64,000 bases of DNA from Buchananella hordeovulneris (GCF_001907235.1 NZ_MQVS01000005.1:1-64000); one strand, 5' to 3'; shown: positions 17,501 through 26,532, counted from the first letter of the stretch. Notes: a model not told the origin generated them from the letters alone. Made by a program: numbers and translations.

Positions 17501-17829
17501 ACGGGCGGCGCGACCTGGCCCGCCTGGTGGGCAACCCGCAGTTGGGGCTGTACCAGTACGGCATCGCCCGCGGCGGGCTCGTCGGCCAACGCGCTGTCAC
17601 CGAGTGTGCGGACGCGCGGCTAGTCAATCTGCGTGACCCCATACGGGGCCGGGCGCGGGTGCAGAATCAGGCTCCACTCACCGATCCGCAGTGGGTGGAG
17701 GATCTCCTGCGGGAGGTGGGGGCACTGCTGCGCGGCGCCCAGTTCCCGGCCTTGCCCGGCGAACATTGTCGTTCCTGCCCAGTGAAAACCTCGTGCCCAG
17801 CCCAGGGCGAAGGAAGGCGGATCCGCTGA
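14506..17829 (+). CDS. adnA: AdnA-type helicase-nuclease subunit
   Basis: 1107 residues; subunit A of the AdnAB motor-nuclease that resects DNA double-strand breaks in actinobacteria. An altered Walker A (APPGSGRSTA) lies near residue 40 and motif II (VDDAQDLTP) near 256, then UvrD-like domains. A C-terminal RecB-type nuclease carries VVDFKTGAKD near 982. One Cys in ALKCPARW (~865) and three in HCRSCPVKTSC at the end form the expected Fe-S cluster ligand set. I start at ATG 14506 (MSDSPLRL); an ATG at 14401 is in frame but lies in the repeat. TGATG couples it to adnB. Confidence 0.9.
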   Translation: MSDSPLRLLPAPVTALPSPDAGQAALVAAVERGHAAVVLAPPGSGRSTAGLLLAVAQARAGGQVDVLAPSRARADQLRDRLAAHLAHRDGALAARITVRTPVAYALAALRTWAVERDDPYTPPALLTGPRADHLLAELLAADHGPWPAAVPPATRQLPEFRAELRNLFDAVGSVGWNATDLAAAAARYGVAAWEGCARILARYDARAQVGRPDPGRTIELDHVRACTRAAQLLTEWQDLARSQAVRAAVPVPDVLIVDDAQDLTPAAASLVETSAALGARLVLLGDPDQCVESFRGADPRWLGSWARRARAADPTVIGRGGAKAPVRIDLPHRYRADLPLWAAVDRVAALTPLEGDAARRGAAARGQAGPVTQPPTAAGARHEAEPPTGGGPAATSRVEARLLATSHVLPQAVAHRLRARHVRDGVDWADCAIIVRSAAAAHRLARDLVALGVPVVPPAERTPLAANPVVALLLELAGLAARREEIGSATVARLARSALVGLDSLTERRARRWLPAELTDAEALVTLASATAELPADLPGREAWMRLRAILAATAASVALGPREALWEIWQAAGVAERWQAEVLQATGAGAAERLAVAARERDLDAVVALLRRADLWVQARPGGTTAALVRELQSDTVAMDSLARSAQLPPSVEVLTPAGAVGRSWDTVIVADLAEGQWPNPRVRDTFLQAGLVRALARTQTPVGAEALPQSVAENIADEARLLVAAASRATRLLVAYGYDGEAGGPSRFLPVLAGGQVVDAAILAAETSGSLRPVDVSLPHYAAALRRALLTDWRPASPEGDPPPPAAPDPRAQLLALLARAGVPGAEPAQWRALSTPTTSAGLRAPGQGVTVSPSAVEWALKCPARWALTSHGGQVGTSTAQTTGTLVHQFAEDYPTAAQADDLRAALATWSAAQEPQGLEEARTVAQVLAMGELLADYIESIPGPVLAEQRLRFTVGDVTVSGRLDRVEILDDGVVRVVDFKTGAKDTDHAVVQDNGRRDLARLVGNPQLGLYQYGIARGGLVGQRAVTECADARLVNLRDPIRGRARVQNQAPLTDPQWVEDLLREVGALLRGAQFPALPGEHCRSCPVKTSCPAQGEGRRIR

Positions 17830-20800
17830 TGCTCACCCCAGCCCAGATTGCCGCGGCCATCGGCAAACCGGCTCCCACCCCGGAACAAGTCGCGGTTATC
17901 CAAGCCGACCACACCCGCCCCTTGCTGGTGGTGGCGGGAGCTGGCTCCGGCAAGACCGAAACTATGGCGGCGCGGGTGCTCTACCTGGTCGCCAATGGTC
18001 TGGTCGCCCCCGAGCGGATCCTCGGTTTGACCTTCACGCGCAAGGCGGCCGGGGAGTTGGCCGAGCGCATCGGCGAGCGATTAACGCAGCTGGTGGAGTG
18101 CGGGGCCGTGCCGCCTGCCGTGCAGCTTTCCCTCGGTCTGGCCCGCGAGGAAGCCGGAAAAATCGTGCCCGTGCCGCAGGCTCAGGTCGGGGCGGTGGAG
18201 GTCTCCACGTACGACGCTTTCGCCGCCGCCCTGGTGCGGCAATACGGTTTGGCGCTCGGCCAGCCCACCGACGTTACTCTCATCTCGGGCGCTACTGAGG
18301 CCGAGTTGGCTTACCACGTCGTGTTGGAGGGGCAGGATATCGACGCCGGGTCCCTGGCCAGTCGCGCGGGTCACGTGCGTTCCCTATCCAACGAGATCGA
18401 GGCCCACGGCCTGCAGCTGGAGCAGGCCCGCGACCTGCTGACCGATCTGGCGGTCGACTTCACCGGTATCACCGACGCCAAAGGGAAACCTGCCCCGAAG
18501 TCCAGTCCGATCAGCGAGGTGCGCCAAGCCGTCGCGGACCGCCTGGCGCTGTTGCCGTTGGTGGCCGAGTTCCGGGAACGCAAACGGCAAGCGCGGTTGG
18601 CCTCCTTCAGCGAGATCGCGGCCGCCGCCGCCCGCATAGTCCAGACATTGCCGGAGGTGGCGGCACAGATTCGGGCCCGCTACGACGTCGTGCTGCTCGA
18701 CGAGTTTCAAGACACCTCCACCGCGCAGGTGGCGATGTTTGCGGGCCTGTTCGCGGGGCGCGGCGTGACCGCCGTGGGCGATCCGCACCAGGCGATCTAC
18801 GGCTGGCGGGGCGCTTCGTCGGGCACCTTGGAGGGATTCGCCGCCGCCTTCGGGGCCGGTGACATGCTGACGCTGTCAACGGCCTGGCGTAACGACACCG
18901 CGATCTTGCGGGCCGCCAACCAAGTGGCCGGGCCGCTGCGGGCCCATTCGCCGCTGGCCCTGCCCGTGCTGCAGGCCCGGCCCGGGGCGGGCGATGGGCA
19001 GGTGCTATGCGCCCGCGCCCCCCACGAGGACAGCCAACCGGACCTCATTGCGGCCCTGCTGCGGCAGGCCTGGCGCCCGGAGGAAACCTACGCGGTTCTG
19101 TGTCGCTCGCGCAGCCAGTTCGAGGCCCTGCACCAGGCCCTGACCGAGGCGGGCCTGCCTGCCGTCATCGTCGGGGCGGCCGGGCTCATCCTCACGCAGG
19201 ACATCCTCGACCTGCGGGCCGCCCTGGCGGCCGCTAGCGATCCCACCAACGGGATTGCGGCCCTGCGGCTGCTGGGGGTGGCCAACCTGGGAGCCCGGGA
19301 CCTGGCGGCCCTGCATGCCGTGGCCCGCCAACTGGTGCAGCAGCGGCCGACTTTGGCAGCCGGGCCCGCAGCAGCGGCGCAGACCGCCCCCGAGCAGGCA
19401 GCGCCGGAACCTAGCCTGGTGGAGGCCATCGACTACCTGGGCAGTGGGCAAGGCGCGGCGGACGAGCTGAGCCCGGCAGGTCTGGCGGCGGTGCGCCGCC
19501 TGGCCCGGCAGCTGGCTCGCCTGCGGGCACTGTCCTACCTGCCCCTGCCCGATCTTGTGCGCGCCGCCGTGTCAGTGCTGGGCTTGGACACCGATATTGC
19601 GGCCCGCCCCGCCGCCGCCCGGCAGCAAGCCGAACGCACCTTGGAAGCATTCGTGCAGGTAGCGGCCGAGCACACCGTGATCACGCCTCGCCCGAGTTTG
19701 GGGGGCTTTCTGGCCTGGCTCGATGTTGTCGAGGTAGAAGACCGGGGCCTAGCGGTGGAGCAGCCGCCGGTGGCTCCCGGCGTCATTCAGATCCTTACCG
19801 CGCACGCCTCCAAGGGGTTGGAATGGGACGTGGTGGTGGTGCACGGGTTAGTGGAGGGGCGCTTCCCCAGCGTGGGGCGTACCGTCGGCTGGCTGAAAGA
19901 CAAGTCCAGCTTGCCTCATCCGCTGCGGGCCGACGCCGCCTACCTACCGACCTTGCCAATCAGCGCCAGCATGGATCGCGAGGCTGCCGAGGAAGCCATC
20001 GCGCTCTACAAGGAGGAGCAGCGGGCCGAGGACCTGCGGGAGGAACGACGCTTGGCCTACGTGGCTTTCACCCGTGCCCGCCGTCTGCTCTACCTGGTGT
20101 CCTTCGCCGCCTGGCAGCGCCAGGGCGAACCCGCCCCCTCCAGTTTCCTTACCGAGGTGCAGGATTTGGTGGGAGTGGAACGGGCCGCAGTGCGGCACGC
20201 CGCCGCCCTGCCGTCCACCTGTGCCGACTATCTGCCGCCCGATGGCAGCTTGTGGTGCGAGCCGGCCCCCGCGCAGGTGGAGGCCGAACCCGCGTTGTGG
20301 CCGCGGGACCTACAGGTCGACACGGAACTGGGCGCCAACCTGGCGGTGGCCGCCCAGGTGCGCCACGCCTTGGCGGGGCTCGCTGCTGACCCCGGACAGG
20401 TGCTGACGCGGCTGGCTCATCACCCCGACCCGGCGGTGGCGGCCGCCGCTACCGACATCGCGGTGTTGCTGGAGCGGCAGGCGCACCACGCTCTCACCCC
20501 GGTGCGCCTGCCTGCCCGCTTAGGGACTACCGCCGCCCTGCGCCTGGTAGCCGACCCCGCTGCCTTTGCCCGCGACCTGCGTCGCCCACTGCCGCAGGGA
20601 CCGCAAGCGGCCACGGCTCTCGGCACGGCCTTCCATCAGCGCATGGAAACAGAGCTGGCCCGCGCCAATCAGCTGGCGCTGGGGGACGAGCCGCTGCCCA
20701 CCGTGCAGCTCGACACGGCCCAAAATGCCCGCCTGGAACGGTGGCTGGCGTGGGCCACCAGTCTCGAAATGGTGACCAACGGGCAGGTGTTGGCCGTGGA

Positions 20801-21131
20801 GGAACCTATCGACTTGCCTTTGCCGCATTTGGTGCTGTCGGGGCGCATCGATGCGGTCTTTGCGCACGCCGGGCGCATCATTGTCGTGGATTGGAAGACC
20901 GGGCAGGTGCCCCGCACAGCTGCCGACAAACGCATCAAGGCCTACCAACTGGTGGCCTATCGGCAGGCCTACGCCCTGGCCCACGGCCTCGACCCCGCCA
21001 CGATCGAGGCGGTCTTCGCCTACGTAGCCGCCGAGCGGCTGGTGCGCGTGGAAGATCTCGTGAGCGAGGCCACCACGGCGGCTTTAGCGCGCGAGATCGC
21101 CACCGCCCTCGACGGGCAGGCACCGGGGTGA
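17829..21131 (+). CDS. adnB: AdnB-type helicase-nuclease subunit
   Basis: 1100 residues; the lead motor of AdnAB. Intact UvrD motifs: Walker A AGAGSGKTET (~38), motif II DEFQDTS (~290), motif III GDPHQAIYGWRG, motif V HASKGLEWDVVVV (~660) and motif VI VAFTRARRLLYL (~745). The C-terminal nuclease has VVDWKTGQ (~1019) with YQLVAYRQAYA after it. Unlike AdnA it has no Fe-S Cys set. ATG 17829 overlaps the adnA stop. The pair feeds single-stranded DNA to RecA-type repair. Confidence 0.9.
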   Translation: MLTPAQIAAAIGKPAPTPEQVAVIQADHTRPLLVVAGAGSGKTETMAARVLYLVANGLVAPERILGLTFTRKAAGELAERIGERLTQLVECGAVPPAVQLSLGLAREEAGKIVPVPQAQVGAVEVSTYDAFAAALVRQYGLALGQPTDVTLISGATEAELAYHVVLEGQDIDAGSLASRAGHVRSLSNEIEAHGLQLEQARDLLTDLAVDFTGITDAKGKPAPKSSPISEVRQAVADRLALLPLVAEFRERKRQARLASFSEIAAAAARIVQTLPEVAAQIRARYDVVLLDEFQDTSTAQVAMFAGLFAGRGVTAVGDPHQAIYGWRGASSGTLEGFAAAFGAGDMLTLSTAWRNDTAILRAANQVAGPLRAHSPLALPVLQARPGAGDGQVLCARAPHEDSQPDLIAALLRQAWRPEETYAVLCRSRSQFEALHQALTEAGLPAVIVGAAGLILTQDILDLRAALAAASDPTNGIAALRLLGVANLGARDLAALHAVARQLVQQRPTLAAGPAAAAQTAPEQAAPEPSLVEAIDYLGSGQGAADELSPAGLAAVRRLARQLARLRALSYLPLPDLVRAAVSVLGLDTDIAARPAAARQQAERTLEAFVQVAAEHTVITPRPSLGGFLAWLDVVEVEDRGLAVEQPPVAPGVIQILTAHASKGLEWDVVVVHGLVEGRFPSVGRTVGWLKDKSSLPHPLRADAAYLPTLPISASMDREAAEEAIALYKEEQRAEDLREERRLAYVAFTRARRLLYLVSFAAWQRQGEPAPSSFLTEVQDLVGVERAAVRHAAALPSTCADYLPPDGSLWCEPAPAQVEAEPALWPRDLQVDTELGANLAVAAQVRHALAGLAADPGQVLTRLAHHPDPAVAAAATDIAVLLERQAHHALTPVRLPARLGTTAALRLVADPAAFARDLRRPLPQGPQAATALGTAFHQRMETELARANQLALGDEPLPTVQLDTAQNARLERWLAWATSLEMVTNGQVLAVEEPIDLPLPHLVLSGRIDAVFAHAGRIIVVDWKTGQVPRTAADKRIKAYQLVAYRQAYALAHGLDPATIEAVFAYVAAERLVRVEDLVSEATTAALAREIATALDGQAPG

Positions 21132-21163
21132 AAGACGGCAGCCGGGGGCGCCCGGCACCGGGG

Positions 21164-22306
21164 CTAGGAGGCGGGTAGGTCTCCGAGTCGCTGGGTGTCG
21201 GGAACGCTGTCTGTCGCTTTCGTATCCAGGATGCCGACGACCTCCGCCTGAGCCTGGACCCGCCGCCGCGCGTAGGCCGCAGTGTCGAACTTGGCGGTCG
21301 CGTCGTCGTCCGGGGGCGCTTCGCCTGCGGGGAGGGCAGCGGCATCCTCCGGGTGGGCCTGCAACTCGGCCAGGCTCAACTGGGTGGTGTGAGCCTCCGA
21401 GACCAGGAACGGGGCGGCGAGCTCTCCCAGCAGGCCTTCGGCGTCGGCAATCACCTCAGCCGAACCGGTACGGAGGCCGTGGAGCAGCCAACGCACCAAC
21501 TCCAGCTCGGCGTACAGCAGCGCCCGCTCGGTCAGGTGTGAGTCCATCGGCCCGCTGAGCCGCTCCCCGTAAGCGGTAAAGAAGATGTTTTGCGTGACCT
21601 CATCGGCCTCGCCCACATACCAGGCCAGGTCCGTGGCCGGATCCCCGATGTGCATTTTCGTCAGGTCGTCCAGGGCCGTGATCGACTCCTCTTCCACCCG
21701 CACCTCGCTGGGGGACAGGTTGCCGTGCACCAGCGTGGGGTTGAACTTCCACAACGCTACGTTGTCGAACTGGCTGGTCCAGCGGTCTTGCAGCACCTGC
21801 GGGACCTTGCCGCTGGCCACCGCCTCCTGCAGCTCGGCCCGGTGGGCCTGACGCACCTGCTGCGGGGAGCGGGTAGGCAACTGGGCGTCAGCCAGGTGAG
21901 TCGGGTTGATGTTGTGCAGCGCCGCCAGGGTCTCGCCCAGGGACCGGTTGAGGAGGTCGGAGACCTCCAGGTGGGAGCTCTCCAACGGCACGCCCGGCAC
22001 GGTGCCGTAGATGACGGTCAGGGAGTCGGCGTCGGCCGACGACGCCAACGGCCGGGCCACCTTGAACGGCAGGTAACGCGGCCCCAGGTCGCACAGGGCC
22101 ACGGCCGCGCGGGCTGCCCGCAGCAACTCGGCAGCGGTGGTGGGTTGATGGGCGTGCACGACGCGCACAATCCGACCATTTTCCCCGCGCACGTACACCT
22201 CTTGGTAGCCGTCCTCCGTCGGGATGGCCAGATAGTCGGTCGCGGCAAAGCTGGGCAGCAACCCCACGGCGAGGGCGGCCAGTTTCGGGGCGGTCGGGTT
22301 GTGCAT
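21164..22306 (-). CDS. Phosphotransferase-fold protein with altered catalytic loop
   Basis: 380 residues with an aminoglycoside/macrolide phosphotransferase (APH) fold in the second half. Where active relatives have HGD and a downstream Asn, this protein has LVHGNLSPSEV. Where they carry the metal-binding D-W/D-F it has ALDDLTKMHIGDPATDLAW. The catalytic Asp is thus Asn and the following Asn is absent, so kinase activity is doubtful. Actinobacteria often carry an APH-like gene after AdnAB, here converging on it. ATG 22306 has GGAGG one base upstream, unusually close, so the true start may be slightly downstream. Confidence 0.75.
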   Translation of the reverse strand: MHNPTAPKLAALAVGLLPSFAATDYLAIPTEDGYQEVYVRGENGRIVRVVHAHQPTTAAELLRAARAAVALCDLGPRYLPFKVARPLASSADADSLTVIYGTVPGVPLESSHLEVSDLLNRSLGETLAALHNINPTHLADAQLPTRSPQQVRQAHRAELQEAVASGKVPQVLQDRWTSQFDNVALWKFNPTLVHGNLSPSEVRVEEESITALDDLTKMHIGDPATDLAWYVGEADEVTQNIFFTAYGERLSGPMDSHLTERALLYAELELVRWLLHGLRTGSAEVIADAEGLLGELAAPFLVSEAHTTQLSLAELQAHPEDAAALPAGEAPPDDDATAKFDTAAYARRRVQAQAEVVGILDTKATDSVPDTQRLGDLPAS

Positions 22307-22406
22307 GCCTCCACCGTAAACGGGTTGCCTGGCCGAACGGCGAAAGCGGTGCGGCGTGCCTGTGCTTCCCTTCCGTTGCGGTCGACCGGGGTGCCCGCCC
22401 CAGTGG

Positions 22407-22428
22407 TAACTTAGGTTTACCTAAGTTA
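22407..22428. promoter_or_regulatory. Perfect palindromic operator
   Basis: TAACTTAGGT (22407-22416) and its exact complement (22419-22428) are separated by TT. It lies between the divergent phosphotransferase and membrane-protein genes, 21 bases before ATG 22450. TTAGG/CCTAA half-sites resemble DtxR/IdeR iron boxes but are also compatible with other dimeric repressors. Confidence 0.65.
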
Positions 22429-22449
22429 TTGCGGGTGGGAGGGGAAAAG

Positions 22450-23136
22450 ATGGTGCAACTCAGCGCCGGGGCGCTGATGCTCGCCGCCCTGTGCTGGATA
22501 GTGGGCGATGCCCTGATCGTCGGCTTCGATAAGCCAGACAAGCGGAAACACGCCGCATTCATTGCACACATGGGTGATGACATGTACGCCTTCTACCTGC
22601 ACGTCAACGATCGCCGTCTGCGTGCCGGGGCGTTGGTGGCAAACTTCTCCGCCTGGTTGCTGCTCGCGGGCCTGTACAGCCAATGGCAGCTGACGTCTCA
22701 CAGTCTGACCGGGCGCATCGGTGTCGTCTTGTTGGGGATCGGCTTCAGTCTTTATCCGCTGGCCCACGCTGCGTTCTACCCGCTGGCCTTGGCCTCCGAG
22801 CGGGCCTACGCCGCCTGGCAGACCGGGCGTGATGCCGCCGCCACCGCGCAGCACGCCCGCCGACTGCGCGCCTTCCTGTTGACCGCCTGGTTGCCCGCTG
22901 CCGCCTTCGCCTTCGGAGGGTGGTTGCTGATCGGGATTGCGGTGGCGACTGGGCAGACTTCCTTCCCGCCATGGGCGGCGGCTATGACGCCGCTGGTGCA
23001 ACTGGTGCTGTGGATCTTCCTCCCGCGGGTGCCCTATCCGGGCCGTCCGCTGCTGCACGGCGCTTGCCTCAACATCGTCGTCTTTGTGTGGGCGAGTGCG
23101 TTCCTGTTCCTGGCTGCCCGCTACCCGGTGAGCTAA
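22450..23136 (+). CDS. Six-helix integral membrane protein
   Basis: 228 residues. Start at ATG 22450 after GGGAGGGGAAAAG. About six hydrophobic helices are visible, with a polar loop (DKPDKRKHAAFIAHMGDDMYAFYLHVNDRRLR) after helix 1 that contains several His and Asp. It looks like a member of the DUF6796/DUF998-type membrane proteins; I am not certain of the family. Expression probably depends on the palindrome at 22407. No co-transcribed partner is evident. Confidence 0.7.
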   Translation: MVQLSAGALMLAALCWIVGDALIVGFDKPDKRKHAAFIAHMGDDMYAFYLHVNDRRLRAGALVANFSAWLLLAGLYSQWQLTSHSLTGRIGVVLLGIGFSLYPLAHAAFYPLALASERAYAAWQTGRDAAATAQHARRLRAFLLTAWLPAAAFAFGGWLLIGIAVATGQTSFPPWAAAMTPLVQLVLWIFLPRVPYPGRPLLHGACLNIVVFVWASAFLFLAARYPVS

Positions 23137-23236
23137 CGCTGCCGCACAAAACTGCGGGTACGGGCAGGCCACGGCGTTGGCGCACGTTGCGTAGGGTGGG
23201 GCAGCGAGCGTCCAAGCAAGGGGGAAAGGAAATATC

Positions 23237-25363
23237 GTGCAACAGGGCTGGCGGCAACTGGTGGCTGCGACTCCGTGGGAGAGCCTGGAGCATGCTTATG
23301 GCAGCGCCGAGGATCTGCCACCGCTGCTGACAGCCATGTTGACCACTCCTGGGGACGCGGTGGGGGATCTGTGGGCGGCGGCCCTGCACCAGGGCACTAT
23401 CTACAGCGCGACCGCGCCGGTCGTGGAGGCGCTGGCCCGCCAGTTGCGCGAGGAGCAACCGACGGTCACTTCCCCGTGGTGGTGGTTCCTGCACCGCACC
23501 GCCGATTCTGCCCTCGGCGGGTACACCGACGACGAGGAGGCTCTGCAGGCCACGCGCGCGGCCCTGGCCGCGGCCGGGCGGCTCTTGGCCCCCGGTATGG
23601 CGGCCGGGACCGAGCAGGTAACAACCATCATGTTTGTCAGCCGCGTGTGCTCACCCACGCCCGCCGAGGTGGCGGCCTGGCGGGCGCTGGCACAGCGCCG
23701 CCCTGCCGACGAGCTCGCTTGCGCGGCTGCCGCCGCCCTGACCCGCCATGGTCAATACTCGCCGACCAAGCAGCTGCCCCTTGACCTGACCGCCGCCCTG
23801 GCCCGCTTCGAGGTGGGCGACTGCCGGGACGCCGATGCCGAGCTGGTCGCGGCCAACTTCGCCGCCGCTGAGCGCATTCTGCCGCTCTTCCTCGCCGACG
23901 ACGAGCATCTGACCAGCAGTCTGGCGGGCTGCAACCCGCAAGCGGCCCTGGCCGTGCTGTCCCGGCTGCCGCAACCAGACTACGACCAACTCTCCGAGCT
24001 GCTTGGCCTCGCCGAGACCCACCCGCTGCAAGCGGCGCGGGCTTGCACCGTGGTAGCGCAACACGCCGCACGGTTGGAGCCCGCGCAGGCGATCGAGCTG
24101 CTGACGCGCCTGCCGCGCACCGCCCAGCTATGTGACAGGCTGGTGGAGCTGGCGGGGCAAACCTCGGAAGTCCGTGTCGACCGATTGGGAGTTAGTCACC
24201 CGGTGGCCGACGTCGCCTACGTGCTGGCGGAACAGGGCGACGCCCGCTGGGAGGAGCTGCTGGTGCAGGCACTGGTGACCAGCCCCGTCGGCAGCGCGCT
24301 GTCCATCCACCACTCCGGCACCGGTGGACAGGCACTGCCGGGCGCCTTCGCCGACCTGGGGGTGCAGCCGGGGCCCGCCCTGGTGACGGCGGTGCGGCAA
24401 GTTCTGCGGCAGGAGGTGGCGGCCGGGCGTCCAGAGGACAACACCAGCCGCGCCTACGCACTGTTGAGTCTGCTGCGTTGGATTGCCCAGTGGCCGCCTG
24501 TCTTCGGTCGCCAGCTTCGCGGCGAGCTCGCGGCCCTGGCCGATTTCGCGCCCGCGGATGTGGCAGAGCTACTGGCCGCCTGGGGCGAGCCGGAAGCGGT
24601 GGACCAACTACGGATGCAGGCCGAGCAAAGGCCCGCCCTGTGGCTCAGCGTGGCGCGGGCCAGCCAACAGTTGGCCGACTGGCGGCAGGCCGTCGCGCAC
24701 GTCGAGATGGCGTGGGAAGGCAAATTGCTGGCTGAGTTCCCTGACGGCCAGGACCCAGTCTTCCTCGCTTGGTGTCGCCAGTACCTGGGCGACGAAGTGG
24801 CAGCTAGTCACCCGGGGCGCGCCGACCAAGTGCAGGCCTTGCGTCGCCTGGTAGAGGGAGGCGTCCTCGAACAGGTCGTGGCCTGGCGGCGCCTGCGGGA
24901 GTTGCTGGGAGTCGCGCAGGGCTGCATGGAGGAGGCCTGCGAACTAGCCTGTCATTGGTTGGCCGCCGGGCAGTTGACCACCGCCCACCGCCAGGAACTG
25001 GTCGACGCGGTGGCCGACGTCGCCACCCACGGTCGCCTCGGCTGGGACGACCAGATTGACGCAGCCTCCCGCCTGCATGCCGCCCGTACCTGGTTGGAAC
25101 TGACGGGACACTGGCCGGGGGAACCGGAACTGGCCGGTCAGATTATCGTGGCGGCCCTGCCGTACGTGTGGCTGCGGGAGGCCGCTCTGGAGTTCGCTCG
25201 CCGTCTGCCTGCCGGGCCCGCTCGTACCCACACGCGGGCCGCCCTGCAGACGGCCGTGGACCGCCCTGAGCCGTACTACGGTCGCGGCACCCACGCCCTA
25301 CCCGCCGACGCCGCGGCCCGCGCCGCCATTGCCACCACGGCACAGGCCCTGGCCGCGGGCTAG
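23237..25363 (+). CDS. Large soluble protein of unknown function (708 aa)
   Basis: I do not recognise this protein. It is 708 residues from GTG 23237 (AAAGGAAA upstream), without a signal peptide or long hydrophobic segment. It is unusually rich in Ala, Leu, Glu, Gln and Trp and reads as helical throughout, with repeated short patterns (VVEALARQLREEQ, EVAAWRALAQRRP, AAEWR-like pairs) suggesting an alpha-solenoid such as HEAT or TPR. No catalytic motif. It borders the second toxin/immunity array, so it may be the last gene of the conserved region. Confidence 0.7.
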   Translation: MQQGWRQLVAATPWESLEHAYGSAEDLPPLLTAMLTTPGDAVGDLWAAALHQGTIYSATAPVVEALARQLREEQPTVTSPWWWFLHRTADSALGGYTDDEEALQATRAALAAAGRLLAPGMAAGTEQVTTIMFVSRVCSPTPAEVAAWRALAQRRPADELACAAAAALTRHGQYSPTKQLPLDLTAALARFEVGDCRDADAELVAANFAAAERILPLFLADDEHLTSSLAGCNPQAALAVLSRLPQPDYDQLSELLGLAETHPLQAARACTVVAQHAARLEPAQAIELLTRLPRTAQLCDRLVELAGQTSEVRVDRLGVSHPVADVAYVLAEQGDARWEELLVQALVTSPVGSALSIHHSGTGGQALPGAFADLGVQPGPALVTAVRQVLRQEVAAGRPEDNTSRAYALLSLLRWIAQWPPVFGRQLRGELAALADFAPADVAELLAAWGEPEAVDQLRMQAEQRPALWLSVARASQQLADWRQAVAHVEMAWEGKLLAEFPDGQDPVFLAWCRQYLGDEVAASHPGRADQVQALRRLVEGGVLEQVVAWRRLRELLGVAQGCMEEACELACHWLAAGQLTTAHRQELVDAVADVATHGRLGWDDQIDAASRLHAARTWLELTGHWPGEPELAGQIIVAALPYVWLREAALEFARRLPAGPARTHTRAALQTAVDRPEPYYGRGTHALPADAAARAAIATTAQALAAG

Positions 25364-25458
25364 TAGCGTGCAGTGGCCGCGCCTGTGGTTGGCGGACCCG
25401 GAGGAGTGTTGCAGCGCGGTCAGGTGCGGATCGCCGATGCTGATAGCAAACTATCTCC
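25364..25458 (-). pseudogene. Remnant of an alpha/beta-hydrolase cassette
   Basis: Read on the minus strand this short stretch gives ISIGDPHLTALQHSSGS, a degraded form of the GAPHLTALGHSYGS nucleophile elbow found intact in the fragment at 26111. It directly follows the lipoprotein stop, as the intact elbow fragment follows lipoprotein copy 2. It marks a third, almost erased cassette. Confidence 0.5.
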
Positions 25459-26073
25459 TCAGTTCAGCGGAGTCTCGCTGGGGGAGGGGGACTCACTAGG
25501 GTCCGGTGTGGGTGGTTGGCGGGCGATTAGTTTTTGTTCCCAGGAGGTACGGACGTGCTCGGGTTTGCCCTCGCCGTGGTAAGGGCGGCAACCGGAAACG
25601 TAGTCCACGACTAAGCTTCCATCCGGAAACAATACAGTAGTCACATAGCCGCCGTCCCGGCGATTAAACCACGTATAGGTGGTGTTTACTTCATCGGCGC
25701 GACGATAAGTGTGGTCGAACCCAAGCGGCTTTACTAGCTGTCCATAGAGCTCTAGAAGCGTATTTTCAGCAATTGCTTTCCCAAAGGCCATTGGTCCCCT
25801 TATTTGGTAGCCAAAAACGGGGTAGCCACACGATTTCAGTTCTGACTCACCGCCTCTGGACAGGTATAGATTAGCGCCAGCAGAGTCCAGCGCCCTCATA
25901 AACTTTACGACACCCGGCTCAACATCGGATATGAACTCCTCTAGTGGCTGGCGTTCCTCCACTGGCAGGGAGCCATCCCCGTATCGAGGGTCGTTATTCT
26001 TTGGCCCGTTCACTGCACAACCTCCTATCATAGTTGCCGCAACTATAACAAGTGAAATAATTACCCGGCGCAT
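25459..26073 (-). CDS. Lipoprotein, candidate immunity protein, copy 1
   Basis: 204 residues from ATG 26073 (GGAGAGG upstream). Signal peptide MRRVIISLVIVAATMIGGC with Cys19 in a lipobox, then a globular domain with ESELKSCGYPVFGYQIRGP, TYTWFNRRDGGYVTTVLF and CRPYHGEGKPEHVRT; it ends in a Pro/Ser-rich tail. A second copy lies at 26533. Each sits directly downstream of a hydrolase-toxin fragment on the same strand, which suggests a surface-anchored immunity protein that blocks an incoming effector. No named family recognised. Confidence 0.7.
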   Translation of the reverse strand: MRRVIISLVIVAATMIGGCAVNGPKNNDPRYGDGSLPVEERQPLEEFISDVEPGVVKFMRALDSAGANLYLSRGGESELKSCGYPVFGYQIRGPMAFGKAIAENTLLELYGQLVKPLGFDHTYRRADEVNTTYTWFNRRDGGYVTTVLFPDGSLVVDYVSGCRPYHGEGKPEHVRTSWEQKLIARQPPTPDPSESPSPSETPLN

Positions 26074-26110
26074 GATGCCTCTCCATCCACACAGTCGCAC
26101 ATTTCGTATG

Positions 26111-26523
26111 CTATTTTGCTCCAGCCACCACTTTCCCGAAACCTTCAAGTGTGCCGGAGCCTGGTTCGAGATAGACAGAGTGTCGCGCAAATGGATTAGT
26201 CATAAACTCCCACCAGTCACGCTCGTCAGGCGCTTCGTTAGACAAATGTGTCACCCCTGCCATCCTCATCGGGTTGACCCCAAAGTCATAATTGGTGCCA
26301 AGGCCTTGTACCGCATCGCCCCACCATCCCACCCCGGAAACCCAGGCATGACCGTCAGAGACGTTAAAGTCTCGGTCATCTCGCACCCCCGCTCCGGGCG
26401 AGCCGAACAACAACACGTCGTCAATCACGCCGGGCCGCACCCGATCCGCCGCCATCCCCGTGGTAGTCGAACCATACGAATGCCCCAATGCGGTCAGGTG
26501 CGGAGCACCGATGCTGATAGCAA
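26111..26523 (-). pseudogene. C-terminal fragment of DUF1023 alpha/beta-hydrolase
   Basis: Contains the nucleophile elbow GHSYGSTTTG of the DUF1023 alpha/beta-hydrolase family, then VLLFGSPGAGV, a region with GVNPMRMAGVTH and the C-terminus. The N-terminal two-thirds and any export region are missing. The fragment begins right after the stop of lipoprotein copy 2, so the junction looks like a recombination point inside the elbow region. It probably represents a displaced toxin tip kept for recombination, or decay. Confidence 0.6.
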
Positions 26524-26532
26524 ACTATCTCC

